A stretch of 64,000 bases of DNA from contig JAQTTH010000004.1 of assembly GCA_028710895.1 (NCBI GenBank), positions 62,001 to 126,000 on the forward strand, given 5' to 3'. This document shows, piece by piece, positions 50,156 to 59,803 of this stretch. The notes under the pieces are model-generated. The model worked only from the letters and a program-made list of their open reading frames with translations, searched no databases and was not told the DNA's origin. Position 1 is the first letter of the stretch, and each line of letters begins with the position of its first letter. The position numbers and the translations under genes were made by a program. The DNA is from Paludibacter sp. (GTDB lineage Bacteria > Bacteroidota > Bacteroidia > Bacteroidales > Paludibacteraceae).

Positions 50156-52381
50156 ATGACAAAAAAATTAGTAGTTACAATTCTGGCTGCAGCACTATTC
50201 TCGGCCTGCAATCACTCCACGCAAACTTCCGAAGAAAAAAGAATAGACGAAAAAGTCGATTCAGTAATGAGATTAATGACCATTGACGAGAAAATCGGTC
50301 AAATGGTATTATACACAAGCGATTGGGACGTAACAGGTCCATCCCTCAAAAAAGGATATATAGACGAAATACGCAAAGGAAACTGCGGAAATATATTCAA
50401 TGCACATACGGCAGCGTACACACGCAAACTTCAAAAAATTGCTGTCGAAGAATCAAGATTAGGTATCCCGTTGTTGTTTGGTTATGATGTTATTCACGGG
50501 CACAAAACGATTTTCCCAATTTCGTTGGGAGAATCGGCCTCGTGGGATTTAGCTGCTATTGAAAAATCAGCCCGCGTTTCAGCAACTGAAGCTGCGGCTT
50601 CGGGCATAAACTGGACATTTGCACCTATGTGCGATATTTCCGTTGAACCACGTTGGGGACGAGTTTCTGAAGGAGCCGGCGAAGATCCATATCTGGGATC
50701 AAAAATAGCCGCTGCACGTGTTCATGGTTTTCAGGGCGATAATTTAGGTGACACACTCACTATTTTAGCTTGTGTAAAACACTTTGCTGCTTACGGAGCA
50801 CCCACAGCCGGCCGCGATTACAATACAGTGGATATGTCGGAACGTGTTTTTCTGGATACGTATCTACCTCCTTACAAAGCTGCAATCGATGCCGGTGCCA
50901 TGAGTGTTATGTCGTCGTTCAACGAATACGATGGTGTACCTGCCACCGGAAGTCATTACTTACTTACCGATATTTTACGCAAGAAACTCGGATTTAAAGG
51001 ATTTGTAGTGACAGATTATACATCTATCAACGAAATGGTGAACCACGGTGTGGTTGCTAACGAAAAAGAAGCAGGAATTATGGCAGCGAAAGCTGGTGTT
51101 GATATGGATATGCAGGGCGAAGTATATTTCAAATACATGAAAAAAGCACTTGAAGATGGACTTATTCCGATGAAAGTTGTAAACGATGCCGTAAATCGAA
51201 TTTTGCACGTGAAATTTATGCTTGGCTTGTTTAAAGACCCTTACCTCTATTGCAACGAAGCCCGCGAAAAACGAGAAGTCTATTCCCCTGCTCACTTAGA
51301 TGCATCGTACGATGTGGCTAAAAAATCAATGGTTTTGTTGAAAAATGCGAATCATGTATTACCATTGAAGAAAGGGGAAAAAATTGCAGTCATTGGCGAA
51401 TTGGCAACTTCTACCCGCGACTTATTGGGATCCTGGAAAGCTGCCGGCGACTGGAACTTTATGAAATCAATTCTGGACGAAATAAAAACCTATAACGGCG
51501 ATGCAAATGTAATTTATGCCGAAGGTTGCAAGAAAGAAGGTGAAGATCGCGGTGGATTTCCTGCAGCTTTGGCTGCTGCACGAAAAGCTGATAAAATCGT
51601 TATGGTAATTGGCGAAAGTTGCGAATGGAGTGGTGAAGCTTCGAGCCGAACGAATATAAACGTTCCGGGCGTTCAGACCGAATTGCTCGAAAAACTCAAA
51701 GCCTTGAATAAACCAATTGTGGTGGTATTGATGAATGGTCGTCCGTTGGTATTGACAAAAGAAAACGAACTGGCTGATGCTATGCTCGAAGCGTGGTTCC
51801 CGGGCACCATGGGTGGAAAGGCCATTACGCATGTACTTTTCGGAGAATATAATCCGTCAGGAAAATTGACAATGACGTTCCCCAGAGCATTGGGACAAGT
51901 ACCGATTTTCTATTATGAAAAGAATACCGGTCGCCCTATTTATCTCGCAAATCCGAAATACAAATCAAGATATATTGACTGTCCGAACGACCCCTTGTTC
52001 CCATTCGGTTACGGGTTGAGTTATACAACATTTGCTTATTCCGACATTAAACTTTCAACAACTGAACTCACAGCCGAGGGTGAATTGAAAGCATCGGTAA
52101 ACGTAACAAATACCGGTAATGTAGCCGGCGAAGAAGTGGTTCAATGCTACGTTCGCGATTTAGTAGGAAGCGTTACCCGTCCGGTAAAAGAATTGAAGGG
52201 TTTTGAAAAAGTAGCATTGAAAGTGGGCGAAAGCAAAGTGGTGACGTTTACAATTAAACCTGCTATGCTGGCTTTCCACCGGGCCGATATGACTTACGGA
52301 ACTGAACCGGGAGATTTCAAACTGTTTATTGGAGGAAATTCGCGGGACGTGAAAGAAGTTGGGTTTAAATTGAAGGAGTAA
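50156..52381 (+). CDS. bglX: GH3 beta-glucosidase (BglX-like) lipoprotein
   Basis: GH3-family beta-glucosidase of 741 residues. The signal peptide ends in a lipobox (LFSAC, Cys18), so the enzyme is probably a periplasmic-facing lipoprotein. The N-terminal TIM barrel (about 30-380) contains the Asp nucleophile region FVVTDYTSINE (Asp287) and GWNWTFAPMCD-like INWTFAPMCDIS. The alpha/beta sandwich (about 390-630) has the GESCEWSGEASSRTNINVPG and PSGKLTMTFPR motifs. A fibronectin III-like end (about 660-740) follows. It should release glucose from beta-linked oligosaccharides. As first gene of the PUL it fits hydrolysis of sophorose-type products, by analogy with characterised Bacteroides GH3 enzymes in beta-1,2-glucan loci. 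Specificity is inferred. Confidence 0.92.
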   Translation: MTKKLVVTILAAALFSACNHSTQTSEEKRIDEKVDSVMRLMTIDEKIGQMVLYTSDWDVTGPSLKKGYIDEIRKGNCGNIFNAHTAAYTRKLQKIAVEESRLGIPLLFGYDVIHGHKTIFPISLGESASWDLAAIEKSARVSATEAAASGINWTFAPMCDISVEPRWGRVSEGAGEDPYLGSKIAAARVHGFQGDNLGDTLTILACVKHFAAYGAPTAGRDYNTVDMSERVFLDTYLPPYKAAIDAGAMSVMSSFNEYDGVPATGSHYLLTDILRKKLGFKGFVVTDYTSINEMVNHGVVANEKEAGIMAAKAGVDMDMQGEVYFKYMKKALEDGLIPMKVVNDAVNRILHVKFMLGLFKDPYLYCNEAREKREVYSPAHLDASYDVAKKSMVLLKNANHVLPLKKGEKIAVIGELATSTRDLLGSWKAAGDWNFMKSILDEIKTYNGDANVIYAEGCKKEGEDRGGFPAALAAARKADKIVMVIGESCEWSGEASSRTNINVPGVQTELLEKLKALNKPIVVVLMNGRPLVLTKENELADAMLEAWFPGTMGGKAITHVLFGEYNPSGKLTMTFPRALGQVPIFYYEKNTGRPIYLANPKYKSRYIDCPNDPLFPFGYGLSYTTFAYSDIKLSTTELTAEGELKASVNVTNTGNVAGEEVVQCYVRDLVGSVTRPVKELKGFEKVALKVGESKVVTFTIKPAMLAFHRADMTYGTEPGDFKLFIGGNSRDVKEVGFKLKE

Positions 52382-52422
52382 AATGATTGACTGGTAGTTA
52401 TGTAACTATTATAAAACGTGTC

Positions 52423-52659
52423 ATGAGCTTTGTGATTGACAAAACCATATTGGATGAAACAGTTCATTGCCGCAAAGACTTTGAATGTTTGGAGAATGAC
52501 AATTCACTTTGTATTGCAAAAAAAGTGGAAAGCTGCGTGGATGGCAAAGTGCTTTTTCTGAAATGCAATGAAATGTGCACATATAGAATAACTTATGGCA
52601 ACTCGGCAATTTGTAATTGCCCAACGCGGAAAGAAATATTCCAAAAATATAACCGATAA
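52423..52659 (+). CDS. Small Cys-rich hypothetical protein in the PUL
   Basis: A 78-residue protein from the ATG at 52423; the frame also allows a TTG at 52387. It has eight cysteines (HC, EC, LC, SC, KC, MC, IC, NC), some in pairs such as KCNEMC and ICNC, which could bind a metal or form disulphides. No signal peptide is visible, so a cytosolic metal-binding role is more likely. It sits between the GH3 and the first PF10091 gene. I do not recognise a family. Length and frame support a real gene, at moderate confidence. Confidence 0.55.
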   Translation: MSFVIDKTILDETVHCRKDFECLENDNSLCIAKKVESCVDGKVLFLKCNEMCTYRITYGNSAICNCPTRKEIFQKYNR

Positions 52660-52694
52660 TCTATTTAAGAAGTACTGAAAAAATCGAACTGGAA

Positions 52695-54278
52695 ATGTCT
52701 AAGAAACTAATCATATTAAGCCTTGTAATTCTAATCATTGGTAGCTGTTTTGCCCAAAAGTCGAACTACGTTGTTCCATTTGAACTGAAAGGTCAGGCAT
52801 ACCCGGCACATACTGAACTTAGTTGGGTAAACCGTGCTGGATTTGATTATGAAATCTATCGTTCTGTTGATGGTGGAACTAAGTTTATAAAATCTGGCGA
52901 AACAAGTGCTGATATTTATCTTGATTTCTTTGGCAAGCCGGTTGAGCAAGCCCAGACCTTTGTTTACAGGGTAATTCCAAAAGGATTAAGTGTTGAAAGT
53001 GCCGATGCAGCTAAGTTTGAAATAAAAGTGACAGTTTTGCCGGCAACCGATGATGCCTTGCTTGATATGACACAGCGATATACAACCCGCTATTTTTACG
53101 ATTATGCGCAACCACAAACTGGCCTGGCACGTGAAAGAAGTAACGATGTAAATGGCGATATTATCACCACTGGGGGAACCGGATTTGGTATTATGGCCTT
53201 AGTGGCAGGAGCAGAGCGAAAGTATTTCAGCCGAAATGATGCGCTGAGAACTATTGCAAAAATTGTAACTTTTCTGGAAAAAACAGAACGTTTTCATGGA
53301 GCCTGGTCGCATTGGTACGATGCCAATACAGGTAAAGCCTTTAGTTTCAGTCAGTACGACGATGGTGGTGATCTGGTAGAAACAGCTTTTTTGACAGAAG
53401 GATTGCTTACTGCCCGTGAATATTTCCGCAATGGAAATGCCGAAGAACAAACTTTGGTAAACAGAATCACCAAGCTATGGGAAACTATTGAATGGAATTG
53501 GTACACACAGGGTTCTACAGATGCTCTTTACTGGCATTGGTCAAAAAACTACGGTTTTAAAATGAATCATCGTATCAAAGGATTTGATGAAACAATGATA
53601 ACGTACGTTCTGGCTGCCTCATCGCCAACCTTCCCGATTGAACGTTCTGTGTATGAGAAGTGTTATACTAATTCAAGTTATTATTTGAACGGTAAAAGTT
53701 ATTATGGTATAAAACTGGATTTGGGAATGGAGTACGGTGGTCCTCTGTTTTTCACTCATTATTCATTTTTGGGATTAAATCCGAATGGTTTATCCGACAA
53801 ATACACAAACTATTTCGAACGAAACCGCGCACATGCTCTTATTCACCTCGCTTATGCTATTGATAACCCCCAAAAACAAGTGGGTTACGGAGCTAATTGC
53901 TGGGGATTTACCTCGTCGGACGATCCGATAGTAGGCTACACTTCGCACCATCCGGGTACCAATGATGAAAATGGTACTATATCACCAACGGCTGCACTTT
54001 CGTCAATTGTTTATACACCAAAAGCTTCCATGGAAGCATTGCATCATTTCTATTACGATAAAGGCAGTGTTTTATTGGGAAAATATGGCTTCTACGATGC
54101 TTTCAATCCCGGATTAGTGGAAGGTCAGCAAGTTGTGCATAGTTATCTGGCTATAGATCAGGGTCCGATAGCGGTAATGATTGAAAACTATCGCAGTGGG
54201 TTGCTCTGGAATTTATTTATGGCAAATCCGGAAATTCACACAGGATTGCAGAAGTTGGGTTTTAAAACAGAGAAATAA
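52695..54278 (+). CDS. Glucoamylase-like (PF10091/GH144-type) enzyme 1
   Basis: A 527-residue exported enzyme. The signal peptide or lipobox (LIIGSC, Cys17) is followed by an Fn3-like domain (about 25-115: YEIYRSVDGGTKF) and the PF10091 (alpha/alpha)6 catalytic domain (about 125-525). Signature strings: YFYDYAQPQTGLARERS, GTGFGIMALVAGAERKY, GGDLVETAFLTEGLLTAREYF, LYWHWSKNYGF and LAIDQGPIAVMIENYRSGLLWNLF. PF10091 includes endo- and exo-beta-1,2-glucanases (GH144). It lies in the PUL directly before SusC. Paralogous to the enzyme at 59804, with clear identity along the catalytic domain. Confidence 0.88.
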   Translation: MSKKLIILSLVILIIGSCFAQKSNYVVPFELKGQAYPAHTELSWVNRAGFDYEIYRSVDGGTKFIKSGETSADIYLDFFGKPVEQAQTFVYRVIPKGLSVESADAAKFEIKVTVLPATDDALLDMTQRYTTRYFYDYAQPQTGLARERSNDVNGDIITTGGTGFGIMALVAGAERKYFSRNDALRTIAKIVTFLEKTERFHGAWSHWYDANTGKAFSFSQYDDGGDLVETAFLTEGLLTAREYFRNGNAEEQTLVNRITKLWETIEWNWYTQGSTDALYWHWSKNYGFKMNHRIKGFDETMITYVLAASSPTFPIERSVYEKCYTNSSYYLNGKSYYGIKLDLGMEYGGPLFFTHYSFLGLNPNGLSDKYTNYFERNRAHALIHLAYAIDNPQKQVGYGANCWGFTSSDDPIVGYTSHHPGTNDENGTISPTAALSSIVYTPKASMEALHHFYYDKGSVLLGKYGFYDAFNPGLVEGQQVVHSYLAIDQGPIAVMIENYRSGLLWNLFMANPEIHTGLQKLGFKTEK

Positions 54279-54301
54279 GTTAACCGAAAAATCACAATAT
54301 C

Positions 54302-57301
54302 ATGAGAAAAAAAATTACGTTACTTTTAGTAGCAATCTTAGTCAGTGCAGGTACACTTTGGGCTCAGAATATGAGCATAAATGGTGTGGTTGTCGACAAA
54401 AATACAGGCGAAACATTAATCGGAGCTTCTGTGACACAAAAAGGATCTCAAAATGGAACTATCACCAATGTAGATGGTGCTTTTAGTATTTCGGTTCCTG
54501 TGGGTTCTACGCTGGTGTTTTCGTATATTGGCTATGTTGGTCAGGAGGTAGTTGTAAAAAGTGAGAATAAACTACGCATTCAGCTTAATCCGGATTCTAA
54601 GGCATTGGACGAAGTAGTGGTTGTGGGTTATGGAACTCAAAAAGTAAAGGACATGACTGCACCTATTTCGACTGTCAAAGGGAGTGATCTGAACAAACAA
54701 ACTGCGTCGAATCCGATGTCAGCTTTACAAGGTAAAATGTCAGGTGTACAGGTTGTAAATAGTGGAGTTCCAGGAGCAGGGCCAAGTGTAAAAATTCGTG
54801 GTGTAGGTTCAATTGGAGACTATGCAAACCCACTTTACGTTGTAGATGGTGTATTTGTTGATAATATAGATTTCCTGAGCAGTGGTGATATTGAAGATCT
54901 TACAGTGTTCAAAGATGCCTCAGCGGCTGCTATTTATGGAGTACGTGCCGCCAATGGAGTTGTGTTGGTTACAACCAAAAAAGGAAAGCTAGACCAAACC
55001 ACTATAAGTTACGAAGGATATGCAGGTATACAGATGCCGGTAAATGTAATGAAACTGGCTAGCAAAGACCAATATGTAGAATTGCTAAATGAAGCAAATG
55101 CCAATACAACTGGTTATGTTCCTAAAGTTGCTGCTAATTATCCAACGACTACTGATTGGTATGCTCAATTACTCCGCAATGCCATGATGCATAGTCATTC
55201 TATCGACATTTCCGGAGCTTCAGAAAAAACAAGTTATTCAATCGGCGGAAATTATTTCTATCAGGAAGGTATTATGAATACCAAAAACGATTATGAACGC
55301 TACAATTTTCGTGCTCGTCTCGATCAGAAAGTAAACACATGGATGAATATTGGAGTTAACACGGTTGTATCAAATTACAAGAAAAACAACCCGGATAACA
55401 ATGCTTTCTTTCAGGCTTTTGTGAATCCACCTGTTTACAGTGTATACGATGAGACAAATACAGCGGCATATCCGGTTCGGTTTGGTTCAGCTCAAACTTA
55501 TGGTTTTGGGAATCAATATGGAAACCCTGTTGCCGGAGCTTATTACAATAATAGTAAAGAAGATGGATTGAAACTTGTTTTTTCCACTTTTGCTGAATTC
55601 AGCCTTATTCCGAATAAATTAAAATTCAAAACATCTTATAATCTTGATTTTGGAACATGGAAATCACAAGGCTACACACCTGAATTTAATGTTGGTGGCT
55701 CACAAGGAGTTCGTAAATCGAGTTTGACTAAAACTTTTGGAATTAGCTCAAAGCAAATAATTGATAATTTGCTGACTTACAACGACAAAGTTGATGTACA
55801 TAGTTTTAGCGTGATGTTGGGTCAATCAACAAGAATTGAAAAGCAATCCTGGTTGACAGGTACTGCACAAGATGTTCCAGGGTTTGATGATCAATCTATA
55901 TATTTGTCAACCGGTTCATTTCGCGACAGGACTGCGACAGATGGAGCCGGAACATACAATGGGTTATCATTTTTCACTCGTGGCACTTATAATTATGCTG
56001 ATAAATATGTTGCCTCTCTTACTTTCAGAGCAGATGCAAGTTCTAAATATCAGGAGAAATGGGGTTACTTTCCATCGGTTGGGTTAGGCTGGATTCTGAC
56101 AGGAGAAGACTTTATGAAAAACCAAACTACTTTCCAATACCTGAAAGTGCGTGGTAGTTGGGGGATGCTTGGTAACGATAATATCCCTGCAAACTCTGCA
56201 GTAATACTTGGTTCATCAGGAGCCGGTAGTTCAGGTATTTTTGGAGATGCTTTGGTAGATGGCATTGGTGCGCAAACTGTTGTTCAACGATTCTTGAAGT
56301 GGGAAGTTGTGAGTGAATTTAATTTAGGCGCCGATTTTAGTGTTTTGAATCAAAAACTGAAAGGTGATTTAGATCTCTATAACCGGGTGACAAACAATGT
56401 CGTTTTTTATGCACCAATTGCAACTGGCGGAGGTGTTGCTGAATTGTTGAGTAATAACGGAACTGTTCAAAATCGGGGTATAGAGCTAAATTTAAACTGG
56501 AGCGATAAGATTAGCAAAGACTTGTCGTATAACATAGGTTTCAATGCCACAACGATTGATAATAAAGTTTTAAAACTAGAAGGAAGAGATTATATACCGG
56601 GAGCTTCGGTGCGTGGTAATTATGCAACAAGAACAGCCGTTGGGCATGCAATCGGTTCTTTCTACGGATACGAAATTGACAAAGTATACGCCAGTGAATC
56701 AGAAGCTTTGCGAGATCCTGTAAGTCAGGACATAAAGCTGGGTGGCTACTTCAAATATAAAGATCAAAATGGAGATAAAGTGATTGATGCTAAAGATAAA
56801 GTATATTTGGGAAGTCCAATTCCCTGGTTGATGAGTGGAATTGATTTTGGAATGAATTATAAAAAGATGGATGTAAGCGTCTCATTCCAAGGCCAATTTG
56901 GAAACAAAGTATTGAATGCCAAACGAATGAACCGCGATGTGTTTGCCGATGGAAACTATGATGCAGACTTTTATGCTAACCGTTGGACCGCAACAAATAA
57001 ATCAGCAACCTATCCATCGGCTGAAGCCTATAATACTTCATTTATACAGCAAGCCAACAGTTTCTTTGTAGAAGATGCATCGTATATCCGAATTCAGAAT
57101 TTGCAGGTAGGTTATACTTTTGATAAGATTAAAGGCGTAAAAAGTTTGCGGATTTACCTTTCTGCTCAACGTCCTTTCACCTATTTTACCTACAAAGGAT
57201 TTACTCCTGAAGTTAGTGGATCGCCTCTTAGCAACGGAGTTGATACTTCTGTATATCCAATGCAAGCAGTTTACAGTGTTGGTTTAAAAATGAATCTTTA
57301 A
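54302..57301 (+). CDS. SusC/RagA-family TonB-linked outer-membrane protein
   Basis: A 999-residue SusC-type importer for oligosaccharides. Order: signal peptide (1-21, LWAQ); carboxypeptidase-like domain (about 24-100, VVDKNTGETLIGASVTQKG); the SusC signature before the plug (LDEVVVVGYGTQKVKDMTAP); plug with GVGSIGDYANPLYVVDGV and EDLTVFKDASAAAIYGVRAANGVVLVTTKKG; 22-strand barrel. It forms a lidded complex with the SusD protein encoded 13 bp downstream and uses TonB energy. Imported glycans are probably beta-1,2-glucan pieces, from the flanking enzymes. Confidence 0.96.
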   Translation: MRKKITLLLVAILVSAGTLWAQNMSINGVVVDKNTGETLIGASVTQKGSQNGTITNVDGAFSISVPVGSTLVFSYIGYVGQEVVVKSENKLRIQLNPDSKALDEVVVVGYGTQKVKDMTAPISTVKGSDLNKQTASNPMSALQGKMSGVQVVNSGVPGAGPSVKIRGVGSIGDYANPLYVVDGVFVDNIDFLSSGDIEDLTVFKDASAAAIYGVRAANGVVLVTTKKGKLDQTTISYEGYAGIQMPVNVMKLASKDQYVELLNEANANTTGYVPKVAANYPTTTDWYAQLLRNAMMHSHSIDISGASEKTSYSIGGNYFYQEGIMNTKNDYERYNFRARLDQKVNTWMNIGVNTVVSNYKKNNPDNNAFFQAFVNPPVYSVYDETNTAAYPVRFGSAQTYGFGNQYGNPVAGAYYNNSKEDGLKLVFSTFAEFSLIPNKLKFKTSYNLDFGTWKSQGYTPEFNVGGSQGVRKSSLTKTFGISSKQIIDNLLTYNDKVDVHSFSVMLGQSTRIEKQSWLTGTAQDVPGFDDQSIYLSTGSFRDRTATDGAGTYNGLSFFTRGTYNYADKYVASLTFRADASSKYQEKWGYFPSVGLGWILTGEDFMKNQTTFQYLKVRGSWGMLGNDNIPANSAVILGSSGAGSSGIFGDALVDGIGAQTVVQRFLKWEVVSEFNLGADFSVLNQKLKGDLDLYNRVTNNVVFYAPIATGGGVAELLSNNGTVQNRGIELNLNWSDKISKDLSYNIGFNATTIDNKVLKLEGRDYIPGASVRGNYATRTAVGHAIGSFYGYEIDKVYASESEALRDPVSQDIKLGGYFKYKDQNGDKVIDAKDKVYLGSPIPWLMSGIDFGMNYKKMDVSVSFQGQFGNKVLNAKRMNRDVFADGNYDADFYANRWTATNKSATYPSAEAYNTSFIQQANSFFVEDASYIRIQNLQVGYTFDKIKGVKSLRIYLSAQRPFTYFTYKGFTPEVSGSPLSNGVDTSVYPMQAVYSVGLKMNL

Positions 57302-57314
57302 AAATCTAATCATT

Positions 57315-58799
57315 ATGAAAAACAATATATTATTAGCTATACTAAGCATTTTCCTGTTCGCTGGTTGTCAGGATTTTCTGGATATTCGTCCGGAAGCTAC
57401 AGTTCCTTCAAGTGGGTTAGATTATTCAAAATCGGAAAATATATTCCTTCCTGTAAGTGCAGCTTATGCTAAGATGCGTACTGCAAGTACTCATGCTTTC
57501 CCATATATCGGAGCATTTGAAATAACATCCGACAATGCTGATAAAGGAAGCACGCCCGAAGATAATCCAACAATGAAGCAGTTAGATGATTTTACATTTG
57601 ACTCAAGCAATGGATTGATAAATGAATTGTGGACAGGTTATTTTGATGTAATCAGTGGTGCGAATCATGCCATCCAACAAATGCCGCTTTTTGAAAGTGC
57701 ACTGTTGAATGCCGATTCGAAAAAATATACCCGCCAGTGTGCCGGAGAAGCTAAAGTAATTCGTGCATATGCTTATTTTAATCTCACGCGTCTTTTCGGA
57801 CGGGTTCCAATTATTGAAACTACGTTGACAGCCGAAGAGCTGGCTGCTAAACAACAAAGTTCAACTACAGATTTGTATAACTTCATTGAAAAAGATTTGC
57901 AGGAAGCTATTTCGGTATTGCCGGAATCTTATACAAAAGACTGGGCCGGTCGTATTAATAAATACACAGCAATGGCTTTGAAAGCTAAAGTACATATGTA
58001 TCAGAATGAATGGGATTCAGTGGCTTCGCTTACAGATAAAATAATGGCCTCGGGTAAATATGATTTACTGCCGAATTACAGGGAAGTTTTTTCTATTGAT
58101 GGCGAAAACAGTAAAGAATCATTGTTCGAAATTCAAAGTTCAACATTAGGAAAATCAACCGGAGATGGTACATTTCTAGAATATGGATATGTGCAAGGAC
58201 CTCGCGGAAATTCACCCGGAAATATGCAGGGTTGGGGATTTTGCACACCCAGTGCAAGTCTGATCAATTTCTTTAATTCTCGTGGAGAAACGGTTCGTGC
58301 AGCAACTACTTTTTTATATCGTGGTACCAAGACACCTGAAGGGGATAGTATTAAAGCAGCGTGTACCAATCCGGTTTACAATGGCAAAGTGTACACGCCA
58401 TCGCAATATAACTTATGGAATTACAATGGTTATGCGTTCGATCATAATGTGCGTATTATCCGATATTCGGATGTGCTGCTTATGTTTGCCGAAGCCAAAG
58501 CGCATGGTTCCTCAGCAGGTGGACTTAGTGGTTTTGATGCACTTTCAGCTGTAAATAAAGTGCGTGACCGTGTAAAATTATTGCCGTTGGGGGCCATTAC
58601 TTTGCAGGATATTTGGGATGAACGACGCGCTGAACTTGCCCTGGAAGAAGATCGATTCTTCGATTTAATTCGTACAGGAGAAGCCTCAACAATACTTTCA
58701 AGCAAAGGATTTAATGCTGCTAAACATGGAGTATTTCCCATTCCGAGCCAACAAATGCAACTCAATACTAACTTGACACAAAATCCAAATTACAATTAA
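57315..58799 (+). CDS. SusD/RagB-family nutrient-binding lipoprotein
   Basis: A 494-residue SusD-type glycan-binding lipoprotein. Lipobox LFAGC with Cys18 at the end of the signal. The mature chain starts DFLDIRPEATVPSS and shows TPR-like helices with SusD motifs: AEAKVIRAYAYFNLTRLFGRVP, an INKYTAMALKAKVHMY helix, VRIIRYSDVLLMFAEAKAHG, and the ending WDERRAELALEEDRFFDLIRTG with PIPSQQMQLNTNLTQNPNYN. It is anchored on the outer face of the outer membrane and caps SusC. Position and spacing to SusC are standard. Confidence 0.96.
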   Translation: MKNNILLAILSIFLFAGCQDFLDIRPEATVPSSGLDYSKSENIFLPVSAAYAKMRTASTHAFPYIGAFEITSDNADKGSTPEDNPTMKQLDDFTFDSSNGLINELWTGYFDVISGANHAIQQMPLFESALLNADSKKYTRQCAGEAKVIRAYAYFNLTRLFGRVPIIETTLTAEELAAKQQSSTTDLYNFIEKDLQEAISVLPESYTKDWAGRINKYTAMALKAKVHMYQNEWDSVASLTDKIMASGKYDLLPNYREVFSIDGENSKESLFEIQSSTLGKSTGDGTFLEYGYVQGPRGNSPGNMQGWGFCTPSASLINFFNSRGETVRAATTFLYRGTKTPEGDSIKAACTNPVYNGKVYTPSQYNLWNYNGYAFDHNVRIIRYSDVLLMFAEAKAHGSSAGGLSGFDALSAVNKVRDRVKLLPLGAITLQDIWDERRAELALEEDRFFDLIRTGEASTILSSKGFNAAKHGVFPIPSQQMQLNTNLTQNPNYN

Positions 58800-58870
58800 A
58801 TATCAACAACTAAATTTCAGAGAAAACTAACAATTAATTTTATTTTTTATTTTTAAAACACTATTATTTT

Positions 58871-59734
58871 ATGAAAAAAATCAATTTTATCAGCGTATTC
58901 GCTGTAGCTGCTCTTTTATTGAGCGTGTCTTTCACATCTTGCAAAACAGCAGAACCAGATCCTTATGCAGGAAAAACAAATCCGTCTACAATTGCCGCAT
59001 CTAATTTAGTTGCCTATTTTCCATTTGAATCAGAAACTGCTTCAATTGAATTGGGTACCGGGGTTACTTACAGTAAAAAAGGTGGAGCTGCTTCATTTGT
59101 AACAGGTCGTCGTGGTAATGCATACAAAGGTGCTACTACTCAGGCTTATTTGGAATATACAGTTGCTTCAACCAATCTTTTCAAATCAATGACAGAATTC
59201 ACAATGGGCGCATGGATTAAAACTCCTGCCGCAGGTGGTGCTGCTGACATTTTCCAACTGAATGGTGGTGATAGTTTTATGGGAAATCTTGTTTTAATGC
59301 TAGAAGGTGGCTCAAATGCTGACTCTTTGGATATGAAAGGTTATCTTTTCAATTCTACAACAGAATGGAAAGGTCAGGACATTCGCAAACAGAACAAAGC
59401 TTTCTTATCGGACAAATGGGTACACGTTGTTTATTCTTATAACAAAACAACTTCTACTGAAACATTGTATGCCAACGGTTTACCTGTAGCAACATCTAAA
59501 AGATTTGCAGGTCCGGAAGCAGCAGGAGCACAGCCAGCACTTGGTGCAATTACTTTTGGAACTGATATGACTAAAATTCTTATCGGATCATGGCCACAAC
59601 AACTTGATGGTACAGGCCAGGATTGGATGAGATTCTATCCTGGATTACTTGATGAGTTACGTATTTACAATAAAGCGTTGACCGATGCAGAAGTAAAAGC
59701 ATTGTATGATGCCGAAATTACAGTAATCAACTAA
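58871..59734 (+). CDS. LamG/concanavalin-like lipoprotein of the PUL
   Basis: A 287-residue lipoprotein with lipobox FTSC (Cys24). The mature part is a LamG/laminin G-like jelly roll: LVAYFPFESETASIELGTG, MTEFTMGAWIKTPAAGG, WVHVVYSYNKTTSTETLYANGL, and RFYPGLLDELRIYNKALTDAEVKALY. This concanavalin-like fold in PULs usually binds glycans at the cell surface, as SGBPs do, next to SusCD. It has no catalytic residues that I recognise. It is 71 bp after SusD and before the second PF10091 enzyme. Probable role: surface binding of the target glucan. Confidence 0.88.
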   Translation: MKKINFISVFAVAALLLSVSFTSCKTAEPDPYAGKTNPSTIAASNLVAYFPFESETASIELGTGVTYSKKGGAASFVTGRRGNAYKGATTQAYLEYTVASTNLFKSMTEFTMGAWIKTPAAGGAADIFQLNGGDSFMGNLVLMLEGGSNADSLDMKGYLFNSTTEWKGQDIRKQNKAFLSDKWVHVVYSYNKTTSTETLYANGLPVATSKRFAGPEAAGAQPALGAITFGTDMTKILIGSWPQQLDGTGQDWMRFYPGLLDELRIYNKALTDAEVKALYDAEITVIN

Positions 59735-59803
59735 TCATTCATTATTCTCAATTGCAGGGAGGATGTAATGCATTCTCCCTGTATTTTTTTAAGGAACAAA
59801 ACT

